This document shows, piece after piece, positions 11,790 to 22,180 of a stretch of DNA of 56,536 nt. Location of the stretch: NCBI GenBank assembly GCA_028456385.1, contig JALNQF010000267.1:1-56536 (forward strand). The letters are read 5' to 3'. The notes below the pieces were generated by a model. The model searched no databases, had not been told where the DNA came from, and worked only from the letters and a program-made list of their open reading frames with translations. The stretch is from Ophiosphaerella korrae. Taxonomy: Eukaryota; Ascomycota; Dothideomycetes; Pleosporales; Phaeosphaeriaceae. The translations under genes were made by a program, and so were the position numbers. Each line of letters starts with the position of its first letter. Within the stretch, counting starts at the first letter, position 1.

Positions 11790-13806
11790 ACTACTGCATC
11801 AGGTGCTAGCCCAACGGCTGTCAGAAAATCGAAATCTGCACCCTCATGCGCTTGATTAACATGACGCATGTAAAGCCCGCGATATCCCCTAGTACGAGTC
11901 TGAGAGGCCTTTCCGATCGTGCCATGTTGTTTCTTGCGCAATGCGATCCTGCTCGCAATCTCGTCGTCGCTGAGTGTACCACAAGGGACCGCTTCTCAAT
12001 ATCGCATTCAATGATGTCACCGTCTCTCACAATACCGAGCACAGAATCTGGATCCGAAGATTCTGGCGATATGTGCAACCCTATCGTGCCTCCAGCTGTT
12101 CCACTCATCCTTCCATCTGAGAGTCGAAGCATATCTTGCACACCTTTTTCGCTAAGCTTCCGCGGTATTGGTATAAGACCAGCCTCTGGCATACCAGGGT
12201 TTCCAACTGGACCTATATTCTGTAGTACTAGTACGCTGTCTGCGTCGACATCAAGGTCAGGCTGATCAATCCGCTTCGCTAGATCCGCAGAGTTTGCAAA
12301 AACCACAGCTCGACCCATATGCTACAATAGTCTTCGATCCTTTGATGCGCTGGCCTTCATAATCGCCCCATTTAGACAGATGTTACCTCACAAGACCACA
12401 AGCGATGATGCGGGGTATAATGGCTCTTGACAGAGATGTAGGCAATTGGTGCGACTGTCTCGAGGCACTGGGATGTACGGAAGCGATGCAATCTCCTCGC
12501 CCAAGGTTTTGCCGGACACGGTCATTGCATCAAGGCGTAGAAATGGCTTCAGTTCGTGCAAGAGGGCCAGCATACCGCCAGAATTATGAAAGTCAGTCAT
12601 GTAATTTTCTCCGCTGGGTTTAAGGCCTACGAGAAGTGGTGTCTGCCTGCCAATGTCATCAAAAGTGTCAAGAGTGATGCTGCCGGCAACGCCAGGGTGC
12701 CTTCCGATGATAGCCATTAGATGAACAATGGCGTTTATCGAACCTCCTATGGCCTGCAGTACCGTGATCGCATTCAAGAATGATTCTTGTGCAAGAAGTT
12801 GTTGCGGTGTCCTCTTAGTAACAGCTGCCTGCACTGCGAGTTTTCCAGTCTCCTCAGCGATGCGCACGCGAGCAGAGGATACAGCAGGAGCGGTTGCGCC
12901 TTTGAATGGCATCATTCCTAGAGCCGCCAGTACACAAGCCATCGTACTGGCTGTACCCATTACCCCACAAGTCCCGGCCTAACAATTATTAGTCCTGCAT
13001 GGCAAGCTTGATAGAGGAGAGTTTACGGTGGGTGCGAGTTCATCGTTGATTGCAGAGATGTCTTCAACGTCCATTGTGCCCGCGCGAAATTTCGCCCAGT
13101 TATTTCTGCAATTAGTACAAGCACCAATTCGTACACCCTTATGACTCCCGGGCACCATGGGGCCAGTAACTAGATGAACGATGGGTTTATTTGCCGATAT
13201 TCCACCCATTAGCTGTGCCGGTGTTGTCTTGTCGCATCCTTTTGTGTTGTCAGCGTTTGATCCTAGATTCATGCTCCGGGCACCTTACCACCTATCAGCA
13301 CCACCGCGTCCACAGGTTGAGCACGCACCATCTCCTCCGTGTTCATGCTCATCAAATTCTTTAAAAACATGGTTGTTGCTAGAGAAACTCTCATGGATAC
13401 TAATTGTAGGAAAATCTATAGCTAGGCCTCCACTAAGCTGAACGCCGCGCTTGACTGCTTTAATAAGCTGCGGTACATTCGCACGACAGGGATTGAAACT
13501 AGGGTATGTGTTGATAATGCCAATAATGGGTCTAGACAATGCATCCTCACTATAGCCAAGTGCCTTAATGAAGACCTTTCGCAGGAACAGTGAGAAATGA
13601 GCGTCGCCGTATGACGTCAGGCCTCGTTGCAGCCCGGTTGCTGTCGTTGGGATGGGAGTGCCCAGGTCATAATCGAGGTTTGCGGACTGTTGTGTATCGC
13701 TTATGATGGATTGTCGTTGTCGTTGCCTTTGATCACGATTTACGTAGATGAGCCCGCAACTATAGTCAGCATGCCCCAGTTCGTCAGTTTTTGTATGCCG
13801 GATCAT
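11786..13806 (-). pseudogene. Broken IlvD/Edd-family dehydratase (dihydroxy-acid or sugar-acid dehydratase)
   Basis: The protein clearly belongs to the [Fe-S] dehydratase family of dihydroxy-acid, phosphogluconate and sugar-acid dehydratases. Visible motifs are CDKTTPAQLMGG, GACTNCRNNWAKFRAG, GVMGTASTMAC, LQAIGGSINAIVHL, LSDGRMSGTAGGTIGLHISPE and a C-terminal GYRGLYMRHVNQAHEGADF. Two good introns remain (13239-13288 and 12979-13026). It is broken in at least four places: a frameshift near 13372-13378, an in-frame TGA at 12388-12390 where an Arg codon is expected, an in-frame TAG at 12322-12324, and a frameshift near 11980. Both stops are one C-to-T change from a sense codon. In this neighbourhood the ancestral substrate was probably an aldonate, and branched-chain amino acid synthesis is the alternative. 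Confidence 0.85.
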
Positions 13807-13962
13807 GTCCGCTCGTAAATTATCCGCTATGCACTTGGTCGGAGAAAATCCGCAAGCCCCTGTGGCAACTTCGAGCGTCCAAGCATGATTAAAAATAATT
13901 CTATATATAGTCTTGTTTTCTCATCGGCGGAGTCAAATGGTAGAGTTTCAGATGAATTTATT
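13807..13962. promoter_or_regulatory. Divergent spacer, dehydratase / SDR pseudogenes
   Basis: This 156-bp spacer separates two diverging pseudogenes, consistent with a former shared promoter. No operator can be named. Confidence 0.35.
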
Positions 13963-14771
13963 ATGCTAGATCTCAAAAACAAGGTTGCGCTCGTGATCGG
14001 ACTGGGTCAAACATGCGAGGACGGCTGGGGGATAGGAGCTGCGTGCGCTGTAGTTAGCCTTCGCACGGCAAGGAGCCATTATCTTTGGCGGAAATCGCAC
14101 AATCGATTCAACGACAAAGACACAACGTACAATACAACAAGAAGGGGGCATTTGCGATATCATTGCCACAGATGCCACCGATTCTGCGTCTGTAAAAGCA
14201 CTCGTGGATGTTTGTCTCGACAAACACGGACGAATCGACATTCTCCTCACAAACGTTGGACAATCGCAGCCCGGATGCCCTGCGACGATGAGTGAGGCTG
14301 TATGGGATGGCCAAATGAATCTCAACCTTCGCAGCGTGTACCTTGCTTGCCACCATGTGCTCCCTGTCATGGAGAGACAAAGCAGAGGCGGCTCTATAGT
14401 GTGCATTTCAAGCATCGCTGGCCTGCGATATATCGGGAAAAAACCACAGATCGCGTACAATACGACAGAAGCGGCAATCGCAGTTCGTGAAAGCTACCGC
14501 GGTCATGTATGCAGACAAAAATGTTCGATTGAACACTGTCGTGCCGGGGCTGATGAACACGCCGTATACGAAGAGCATGGCAGCAAGATGCGACCGAGAT
14601 TATGAGGAGTTCACCAAATCGAGGGACGAGCAGGTCTCGATGGGCAAGGTGGGCGATGCTTGGGATGTTGCGCATGCGGCAGCGTTCTTAGTGTCAGATG
14701 AAGCTCGGTACGTCACTAGCCAGAAGATTGTTGTGGACGGAGGAATTACATCGAGCACTGGTCGGTCGTAG
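13963..14771 (+). pseudogene. Broken short-chain dehydrogenase/reductase
   Basis: Pieces in different frames add up to a classical SDR of about 265 residues: an N-terminal nucleotide-binding glycine motif (VIGLGQTCEDGWGIGAA), the LLTNVG segment equivalent to NNAG, the catalytic-serine region GGSIVCISSIAG, the Tyr motif, and the C-terminal PG-x-MNTP and VVDGG blocks. Frameshifts occur near 14050 and near 14481. The catalytic Tyr-x3-Lys reads YNTTE, so the essential lysine is also lost. A family member in such a cluster would typically oxidise an aldose to its lactone with NAD(P). ATG 13963 is taken as the start because family homology begins there, although the frame is open upstream. Confidence 0.82.
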
Positions 14772-14985
14772 ATGTATGTTTTTTCGTTCGTACACGAGAG
14801 TGGGGGATTGGAATATAGACCAAGCTCCGTTTTATAGTGGCCTGAGGAATAATAGCATCCTATATATCCTTATTATCCTGTTCAGCAATGTTGCTAAAGA
14901 TTGTATATGCAGAAGCAGTAAAGAGGTCTAGACGGCTCACCTATGGATTATTCATAGTTAGTACAGTCATATTTCAATTCTTTGC

Positions 14986-15472
14986 TTAAGCTGGCTCCGA
15001 CAGTCTATTGCCGTTCATCATCCCCTTCGCCAAAAATGCGCACATATATTCGTCCTCCTCTGCAACCTCAAAATCGAATCTCATCACATCCTCTTTATAA
15101 GGCCAGAAATGCTCACTTGTTATCCTGAGATTCATTAGCACACCAGCTGATTCGAGCATTCGTCCACTCACTGATGATGCTCCGAGCTTGCTTGATACTC
15201 AGCTAAAGCTTTCTTGTCCGCATGAAAGCTCAAAAGTGCAAATTCAAAGCCTTTACTCCGTTCGATCGGATCAGTAATAGACGGGCCGCCTACGAGGAGC
15301 CGGTTATCGAGTACGCAAGGAAGTTGCTTAAGAGCTTTGAGTTCCCGTGTGAAGGTTGATTTGTGCGCGCTGGACACTGCGGGTTTGAATTTGAAGAAGA
15401 CTATAGTGCTTTAGCGACATATTGTGAAGACGTTGGAATTATGTCAAATGTACCAATGTGCACGACGGTCAT
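14986..15472 (-). CDS. Small stress-responsive A/B-barrel (Dabb) domain protein
   Basis: Three exons (15472-15454, 15400-15172, 15124-14986) give 128 residues. The first exon is only 19 nt and is found by the family start MTVVHIVFFKFKP, which appears after removing a 53-nt intron. The second intron (15125-15171) restores EHHQITSEHFWPYKEDVMRFDFE. This is the Dabb pattern (PF07876): an N-terminal VHIV-F-KF strand, a central GG/F-A strand region, and a closing HFWPYKEDVMRFDFE. Such proteins form dimeric ferredoxin-like barrels. Many are of unknown function and some act as enzymes on small ligands. The gene is intact although it sits among pseudogenes. Confidence 0.85.
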
Positions 15473-15713
15473 GTTTTTTTGGCTTTAATTGGCGAATGGT
15501 AACACGCGAAAGGTTCAAATTATCGTGGCAAGAAATGGGACGAGGATGGATCTGAAAAGGACTGGCTTCAAACTTGAACCACCTTTTGTTTCCAGAAAAT
15601 TCAAAAGGCGAAGAGGGCGGGTCAAAAAATTGGGATTTTACAGTTGTTATCGTATGACAAGCCTAGTGCTTGATCAGCTACGAGAAGTCAGCGGGAAAAC
15701 TCCGCCGCTACAA

Positions 15714-16524
15714 TCACAACACCCCGCTGCAATGCCACTTCAGGGTCATGACCGACCCACTTTCACTTTCAATAATGTATAACGTCCGAAGCCCCGCACC
15801 ACCGCAACTCAAGTTCGTAGTTCCACCACCAATCCGTCCCGTAGATAAGATATATTTTGGAGGTCCATTCTTTGCGTGCACAAAGACGGACCCCAATGTG
15901 GAGTGCGCCACGAACAAACTGCCCTCTTCATCCATAGCAAGCCCACCCGAACCTCCCACGCCAAAATAGCTCGGGAACCGCCTCGTTCTCTGTATACTCC
16001 CATCTTGGTACAGAGGAGCTAGCCAGACGCTATTGCCGTGTGTCATCACGATGAACAGGCTTGACCGTGCCGCATCGAGAACAAGTCCGTTAGGTGACGG
16101 ACAATTCCGCAAAAGCACATCAACTTGACTATCGGCGCAAACCCGATAGACTCGGCCTGATGGATCTTACAAGCCGCTCATGCCTCGGTCTGTGAAGATG
16201 ATACTCGCATCCCGTGAAACAATCAGGTTGTTGGGGCCCTTCAACAGCTCGCCGTTGAAGCGGTCCATGGGAGTCTCCAGGGCCTTGGATTCTGGGTCGA
16301 GAGCCATGATGCCCATCTTGAAATCTGCGATGGGGATTTTGTTTCGTTGGGGATCCCATACAAGGCCGTTTGGCTCGCCCCCGTACTGTACGACAAGACT
16401 CCACTCCTTGGTCTTTAAGTCGACGGAGAATATGCGACCATACGGTATGTCAGCCACATGCAAAGTCTCTTTGATAATACATGAGCCTCCAAGGAAGGAG
16501 TCGAGGAACCGCCCTCTTTATTGA
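15714..16524 (-). pseudogene. Broken SMP-30/gluconolactonase-like protein
   Basis: The reading frame carries beta-propeller lactonase motifs: LHVADIPYGRIFSV, YGGEPNGLVWD, ADFKMGIMALDP, GPNNLIVSRDASIIFTDRGMSG, then after an in-frame TAA DPSGRVYRV, CPSPNGLVLD and LAMDEEGSLFVAHS. The TAA near 16166-16172 stands where a Gln (CAA) would fit, a single C-to-T change. The N-terminal part upstream of about 16500 cannot be traced with confidence. Family members hydrolyse sugar lactones to aldonates using a bound divalent metal. Here that would link the SDR and the dehydratase. It is read as a pseudogene, although a single stop could in principle be a recent allele. Confidence 0.78.
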
Positions 16525-16956
16525 TTTTGAGAGTGCTCTGAGGTACCCAACCGGCGCAAGGATTAAGGCAGTGAGGTTAGTAGCTGTGCTTCCATCTCAC
16601 GAGGAGGGCTTGACCAGACAAAGTTCGACATTTTGAGTACGGGTAAGACATGATCATGAAGAGTCAGGTGATAAACTTGCTGTTTAGTACGCCTACTTTG
16701 CATTTGTAGTTGTCGTCGCCGACGAAGAATAAATCTTGAATCAACGGGTTTCTGAATCAAACCTTGCCATATTAGCGCCGTAATCGCGCACGGAATCCGT
16801 CGCTGCCACGATAATACCCCAGACTCCATCTTCTCCGCGTGCCGGGTGTGGCGAGCGTGAGATAGTAAAGGCTGGGCTCTGCATTCAAAAAGGTATCGGA
16901 TTCGGTTCCTAAAGGTTTTTGTATCGGGCAGCATTGTCATTCTGTCAAGCCTCAAC
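16525..16956. other. Uncertain coding remnant between lactonase and permease pseudogenes
   Basis: Minus-strand frames give peptide-like pieces (for example LNAEPSLYYLTLATPG and FFVGDDNYKCK), but no family is recognised and the frame changes several times. It may hold the lost N-terminus of the lactonase or part of another decayed gene, plus the former divergent promoter of the permease. Confidence 0.3.
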
Positions 16957-18580
16957 ATGGAGCCTTCCTTCACAAAAGACAGCGTTGTTCAGATTGAAGA
17001 CTGCAGAGATGCCCAATCCCCGTGGCTCGTTCCTGAGCATGAAGCAGAGAAATGTCTCATTCGCAAACTCGATAGAACCATTCTCCTATGGGTCATGCTT
17101 CTCTACCTCCTTTCATATACTGATAGGTAAGTCGCATGCTATCACGTTGCTGATCATTACTAAACGATGTCCAGGAGCAACATGAGAAATGTTCGTAACA
17201 TCGGCCTAGAGAAAAATACCGGTCTGAGCAGCAAAATGTATCAACTTGCCTCTGTCTCCTCTATATCGGCACCGTAATATTTGGCCCAATTGGTGGTCTC
17301 ATGCTTAAAGCCGTGAAGCCATCTACCTAGTTAGGCGTATGCGCAATCGGTTGGGGCGCAGTGAGTACGTTGCAAGCACTTTGTTCTAATCCTGCTGGGC
17401 TCATTGCGTTCGGTTCTTCGTCGGCATGTTTGAAGCGTCTTTCGCCCCAGGCTGTGCACTCTACCTCAGTTTTTGGTACCTAAAATCTGAACTCTCTCTT
17501 CACATCGCAGCGTATGCGGGTATAAGCGCACTCAGCGGGGTCATCTCGGGTATTATTGTCTATGGGTTTAGCCGTGCTACCAACATGGAGATCAAGCCGT
17601 GGCAAGCCCTTTTCATTGCTGAAGGTCTTCCAACAATTATTGTCGGCTTCACTACCCTCTGGTATCTTCCGGGTAGACCAGAGTCGGGTCGCTCTCATTG
17701 GCTCACCCAAGAAGAACACAAGATAATCCTCAGTCGAAAAGAGGGGTTCACTACTAACACTAGCATCAGTATGGATCAGGTCAAGGGGTAAGTTATTCTC
17801 AAATATCTGCTCTTCTAGGAGCTGATAGATTGATAGAGCCTCCAAAGACCTGAGATTGTATCTTTTTGTTTGATATATTCAGGTCTCTCGTTGTCTCTCG
17901 CCGTTGCTGCAGTCTTCTTACCTACAATCGTCGGTACCCTCGGTTACCACACAGTATAGGCCAACCTCATGGCGGCGCTAGTATACGTTATAGCTTACGT
18001 CTACGTTTTGTGTATAGCCTGGCTTTCTGACCGGTTTCGCATGCGTGGTCTAATGTCATGTGTAGGTTATATCCTATTAGGCACGCTTCGCCATGAAAGG
18101 GCAAGGTATATTATATGCTTCTTCGCCACCACAGTACGACAATAAAACCTCTGAGACTTCAATAAGTAACCAATGATATAGGGAATTTATATGGCCTTTC
18201 CGATCGTGCTAACTTAGGTCACTTCCACTTTCGCTAGTGATACCAAAGCTAGAGTCAGGATAGGCATCGTCATCTCTGTGACACGCTGTAAGCGTAGCCG
18301 CATCTAATATCTATCCCAAGTCCGACTCGCCATACTATTTGATGGGTAATGCTGTCTTGAGTGCACTTACCTTCTCCACTGCTCTGTCGGCCGTAGATAT
18401 GGCCGTTCTGCTCTACAGAGAAAACAAGCGAAGGGATGCAAAGTACGGTAAACCTGAGAGTGGTGTACCCACCGATATGGGAGGTGATGCAGAGATGCAC
18501 CATGAATACCGGTACGATATCTGGTTGTCAAGGGTCCGAACATCCGAACCCCTATGAAGATCGAGATTGTCTCCAATTGA
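16957..18580 (+). pseudogene. Broken MFS permease, Dal5/allantoate (anion:cation symporter) type
   Basis: The start is clear: ATG 16957, a cytoplasmic head, then LLWVMLLYLLSYTDR, an intron (GTAAGT...CCAG), and SNMRNVRNIGLEKNTGL, which is the loop and motif-A region typical of Dal5-type permeases. A good 121-residue block at 17426-17791 contains RFFVGMFEASFAPGC and WYLKSEL. Later TM blocks (AVFLPTIVGTLGYHT, LCIAWLSDRFRMRG) and the cytoplasmic tail RENKRRDAKYGKPE are recognisable but are broken by frameshifts and stops, such as TAG where a Trp (TGG) is expected near 17330. It would have imported an organic acid or sugar acid at the plasma membrane. It is not the 14-TM drug-efflux type found in toxin clusters. 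Confidence 0.8.
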
Positions 18581-19013
18581 GGAAATAGAGCACATGTATC
18601 TACAGCTAGATCCTAACAGATAAAGACGAAACAGTAAATTTTATATATATATTATATACTGTAGTCCCTTTTCTAGGCTAAGAAGTTATACTTTTAAGCC
18701 TAGTAATCTCCTGTCTTGCCCACCGGTATCTCGCTTATTTCGCCTCCCTATCTCCTTCGCCTTCCACTCTCGCCTATATTTTAATTGTGTAGACTAAAGG
18801 GAAGACCGCTTTAGAATCCTCTTTTACCTACGGTAGGACTATAAATATAGTAGGCCCTTATTTGGGTAGTAGAACTTTTTGTACTGCCGACTCTCATGAT
18901 ACCTACACGCTAAGCATTTATTAGTATCGACATGACATATCAGAGCTACTGCCTTTTGAAATTTCCGTTCACCACACTCGATTATAATTGCTCCTGCGCA
19001 GCGACTAAATTAT
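18581..19013. other. Intergenic, no gene seen
   Basis: AT-rich spacer between the permease pseudogene and the end of the UBA4-like gene. I see no reading frame or structure that I can support. Confidence 0.6.
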
Positions 19014-20721
19014 CTAATACTCCGGAAAGTCCTTGTCCACACCCTTCCGCCAAGCCTCCAGCCCACCTCGAATATCTCCAATGAATCTCTTCCCTCCCAA
19101 ATCCAGCCCAAGCTCCTTCATTTTCTGAACGGAAAATTGTGAGTCATTACCTCGCCGACAAACCACAAAGATTGGTTTCTCGGTTTGTCTTAGCTTCGAG
19201 ACCCACTCCCGTTCATCAATGCCCATGTTAAAGTCGTCACTGCTTGAGTCGGGGCTATTTATGTTCGGCACTGTAGTTGAGATCACTGAGAACGGGACGT
19301 TGATCGAGCCATCAATATTGCCAAGGCCGTATTGCACTTCTTCCCGCGTATCGATGAGAATATGACTATCCTGGCTTGATACTGTCCCGGTAAAAGGGTT
19401 GACACCCGAACGGAGCTTTGAGAAGTTTTCTGCAGATATGCGTTCCTGAGGAGAAAGTATATTGATCGGGCTCACACTTCCGCAGAATTGGACGTAATTT
19501 AGGCTGCCAGACTCAAGTGCCTCGGCTGAGATTGTCGCATGTGCTGAGCATGCGGCACATTTTGGTTTCCGTGAGCGTAACCGAATCGAGCGAAACATGG
19601 GCTGAGAATAAGCGGAGAAGATGAGCAAACTGGGAGGATCCGATGATGTTGTAGCTGGAGAGGAAGGCTGTTGTGTAAGGACTTTGATAGCCTCTAAAGC
19701 TTGAAGAACCCCCATAACTCCTACGACGGGTCCTAATATTCCACCGTCACCACACGATACGACAGAGTCTGGTGGTGGTGGTTTAGGAAATACGCAACGG
19801 TAGCAGGGCCCACCGTTTACATCTCCTGGTGGCAATGGCGGGTTGTTTAGCACCATCAGCTGACCGTCTATACGAAGTGCGGATGCAGAGATCAGACGTT
19901 TACCCAATAACACACATGTATCGGAGATGAGATAGCGAGATGCGGGTGTATCCGTGCAATCCAGAACTAAATCATAGTCTTTAAATGTAGAGATGGCCGT
20001 TTCTGGTGTGAGCCGTGTAGAATGTGGAATAAGCTGAACATTGGGGTTTAGCCTAAGTTTATTTTGTTAGCTAGGTACGTCCACTCGATAGCTAGGTGAT
20101 TGATGTGGTCTTACGAGTGAAGAGCAACCATGGCACTCTCGACTTTGGTCATTCCGACTCTGGCGGTCGAGTGCAGAATCTGTCGGTGGAGATTTGACTC
20201 TTCAACGACATCGTCATCTACAAGTCCCATAGCGCCTACTCCTGCTCCGGCTATGTATGCTGCAGCAGGGCAACCCAATCCGCCAACACCTACAATCAAC
20301 ACACGAGCTTTGTTGAGGCGAAGCTGACCTTGATAACTCTTGTTAATAAATGTAGCTTGGCTTTTTGAGTATGCTGGATATTCCCACCTTGTAATCCAAT
20401 TTCGGGTATGATCAATTGACGTCCATATCTCTTGTACTCATTTTTCTCAAGTGGCCATCTTTTCTCGTGTCGAGCGCCATTTGCAGCTTCACTTGGCGCG
20501 TGCTGATGATCTAAAATCGCGAAAACCTCCGTCCTGAAATCGTCTGGGATTCCAAAATTCATATCATGGTCTAGTGGGTCATGCGATAACGACTTTTGCT
20601 GCAAGACTTTGTCTTGTTGCTCCTGGGTGTGCTCGGCCTCAGCCAATTGCCGCCGTAGTTGTGAAAGGGTGTTCTCGCACGATGTGATTTGCTGGCGAAG
20701 AGCCTCAATAGCGGCCACCAT
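19014..20721 (-). CDS. UBA4: UBA4/MOCS3-type adenylyltransferase-sulfurtransferase
   Basis: Exons 20721-20388, 20328-20115 and 20052-19014 give 528 residues. Domains in order: an N-terminal coiled coil ([20 protein letters not shown]), the ThiF/E1-like adenylation domain starting at [14 protein letters not shown] with the nucleotide-binding [10 protein letters not shown] near residue 122, two CxxC zinc ligands (CYRC near 264, CAAC near 346), the E1-type cysteine in [13 protein letters not shown] near 282, and a C-terminal rhodanese domain with CRRGNDSQ near 482. The enzyme activates the ubiquitin-like carrier Urm1 (and MoaD-type proteins) and transfers sulfur for tRNA thiolation and molybdopterin synthesis in the cytosol. 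Intact and conserved, it serves as the housekeeping boundary left of the NRPS cluster. ATG 20721 was chosen because the upstream frame has no ATG. Confidence 0.92.
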
Positions 20722-21398
20722 GCTGCGAGTGTAACGTAGGGAAGACCTATTACCTATAGTGATGTTCGTTGTCGTGGGTGGTCGTGGCGGCCATAGTGGG
20801 GCTGCCTGAAGCGGGGAAGAGCCGCGGCCCACAGATTAGTCAGGGAACAGACCGACAACTCACCTGCATTCCATGCCGTGAGAGCATCTACCACGGAAAC
20901 TCGTCTAGACGGCCGATACATCGTTTGACTCTTGAACTATATGGGATGTATCTGATCCAGGGATTGAGGATTGGCGTTCTCCATATTTGGGATAGACGCG
21001 GCAAACGCTAACTAGATTCCGTCTCTTCGGATTAGCTTTCCCAGTACCTGATTTGTGCTGAGTGTGGATCACAGTTCATTAGGCATCAGTTTCAATATCT
21101 TTATTCGGACGGCCGATGCTTCTTGCAAGATAGACCCTTTTTATTTGCTTGTGTTGCTCGTCACTCTGCGACAATCTTCATTTGTAGTGGAAAATAGTGC
21201 CTCGGAGAGGATCACACGATCCTGAGATCGCCTACCGAGGTAATCGGGCACCGGATCATCAGTCTCACCGATCCTCAAGTATGTAGAGTTGATCGCACAT
21301 AGCTTTACACTTAGACAGTAGTCTGATCAACTTCTCACTCACACAAAGATCATTCTTCACGCTTCTATTTTCTATCACATCATTTCATTTGCATAGAG
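20722..21398. other. Intergenic, UBA4 promoter side
   Basis: Spacer between the start of the UBA4-like gene and the ankyrin pseudogene. No reading frame or repeat stands out. Confidence 0.5.
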
Positions 21399-22020
21399 AT
21401 GACAACCGATGCTCAGAAAAAGGCAAATAGAGCTTGCCGTGCAGGGAATCTAGATCAGCTCTAAAAATTACTCGAAGGCCCAGATGCCATCAAAGACAAT
21501 GGGAAGCTCATCACTTTAATCCGGGAGAAGCGTCTCAAGGATGATCGCGACATGAGACCCAAACATCGACGTTTGCCCCATGAGACATGCCACGCTATCC
21601 TCACGGCCGGAGCTGCCTCAGCTACTCTTAAAGCAGGCTTACCCGTGTCTCAAATCTCTCTTTTTTATCCTTTGCTGATTCGTTGTTTTTATAATTTCAG
21701 GTTCGGCGCCAAGCCTTCTCTCCTAGAAAATGAATGGCGGCTTCTCCCGCTAGCGGCTGGGAGAGAAAACGTAGAGGTTGTGACGTGACTGATAAAAAAA
21801 GGCGCTAGGATAGATGATCTCTATGTTCTAGAAGGAGCGTGAAAAGGGTGCCATCCGCTTCAAATTGCTACTAATGGAGGGAAAACCAAAGTCGTGAGGT
21901 ATCTCCTTCGCGTAGGAGCTAACACGACCAAATCCAACATCTATGGTATGACCCCACTGAAATCTGCACGAGCCTTGGCTCTCGGTCATCTCAATTGAAT
22001 GAGATCGTTAATCTACTACT
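21399..22020 (+). pseudogene. Broken ankyrin-repeat protein
   Basis: ATG 21399 opens a frame reading MTTDAQKKANRACRAGNLDQ and then TAA. It continues with ankyrin-like pieces: PLAAGRENVEVV, LIKKGARIDDL, HPLQIATNGGKTKVVRYLLRVGAN, YGMTPLKSA. In-frame TAA and TGA codons sit where Gln, Arg or Trp would fit, so the damage is again of C-to-T/G-to-A type. It has no DNA-binding basic region, so it is not a second copy of the bANK regulator. Its role before decay is unknown. Confidence 0.65.
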
Positions 22021-22180
22021 TGAGTACGGAGCCAGGTAATAATTAATGACGTGATTCGTCTGAGGACAAAGGTATACTTCGATCAAAACGGACGTGACTA
22101 TGGATTCTAAACAAATGAAATTGAAACATGGACATATAGCTATCTATCTGTTCATAGAGAACTTCTGAAGCAACAAACAA

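Noticed and set aside
15489..15782. 97-codon plus-strand frame
   Set aside because: No domain is seen and its 3' part is antisense to the lactonase pseudogene.
16957..18580. MFS gene as the cluster's toxin efflux pump (TOXA-like)
   Set aside because: Its motifs and tail match Dal5-type anion permeases with 12 segments, it lies beyond a housekeeping gene from the NRPS, and it is broken.
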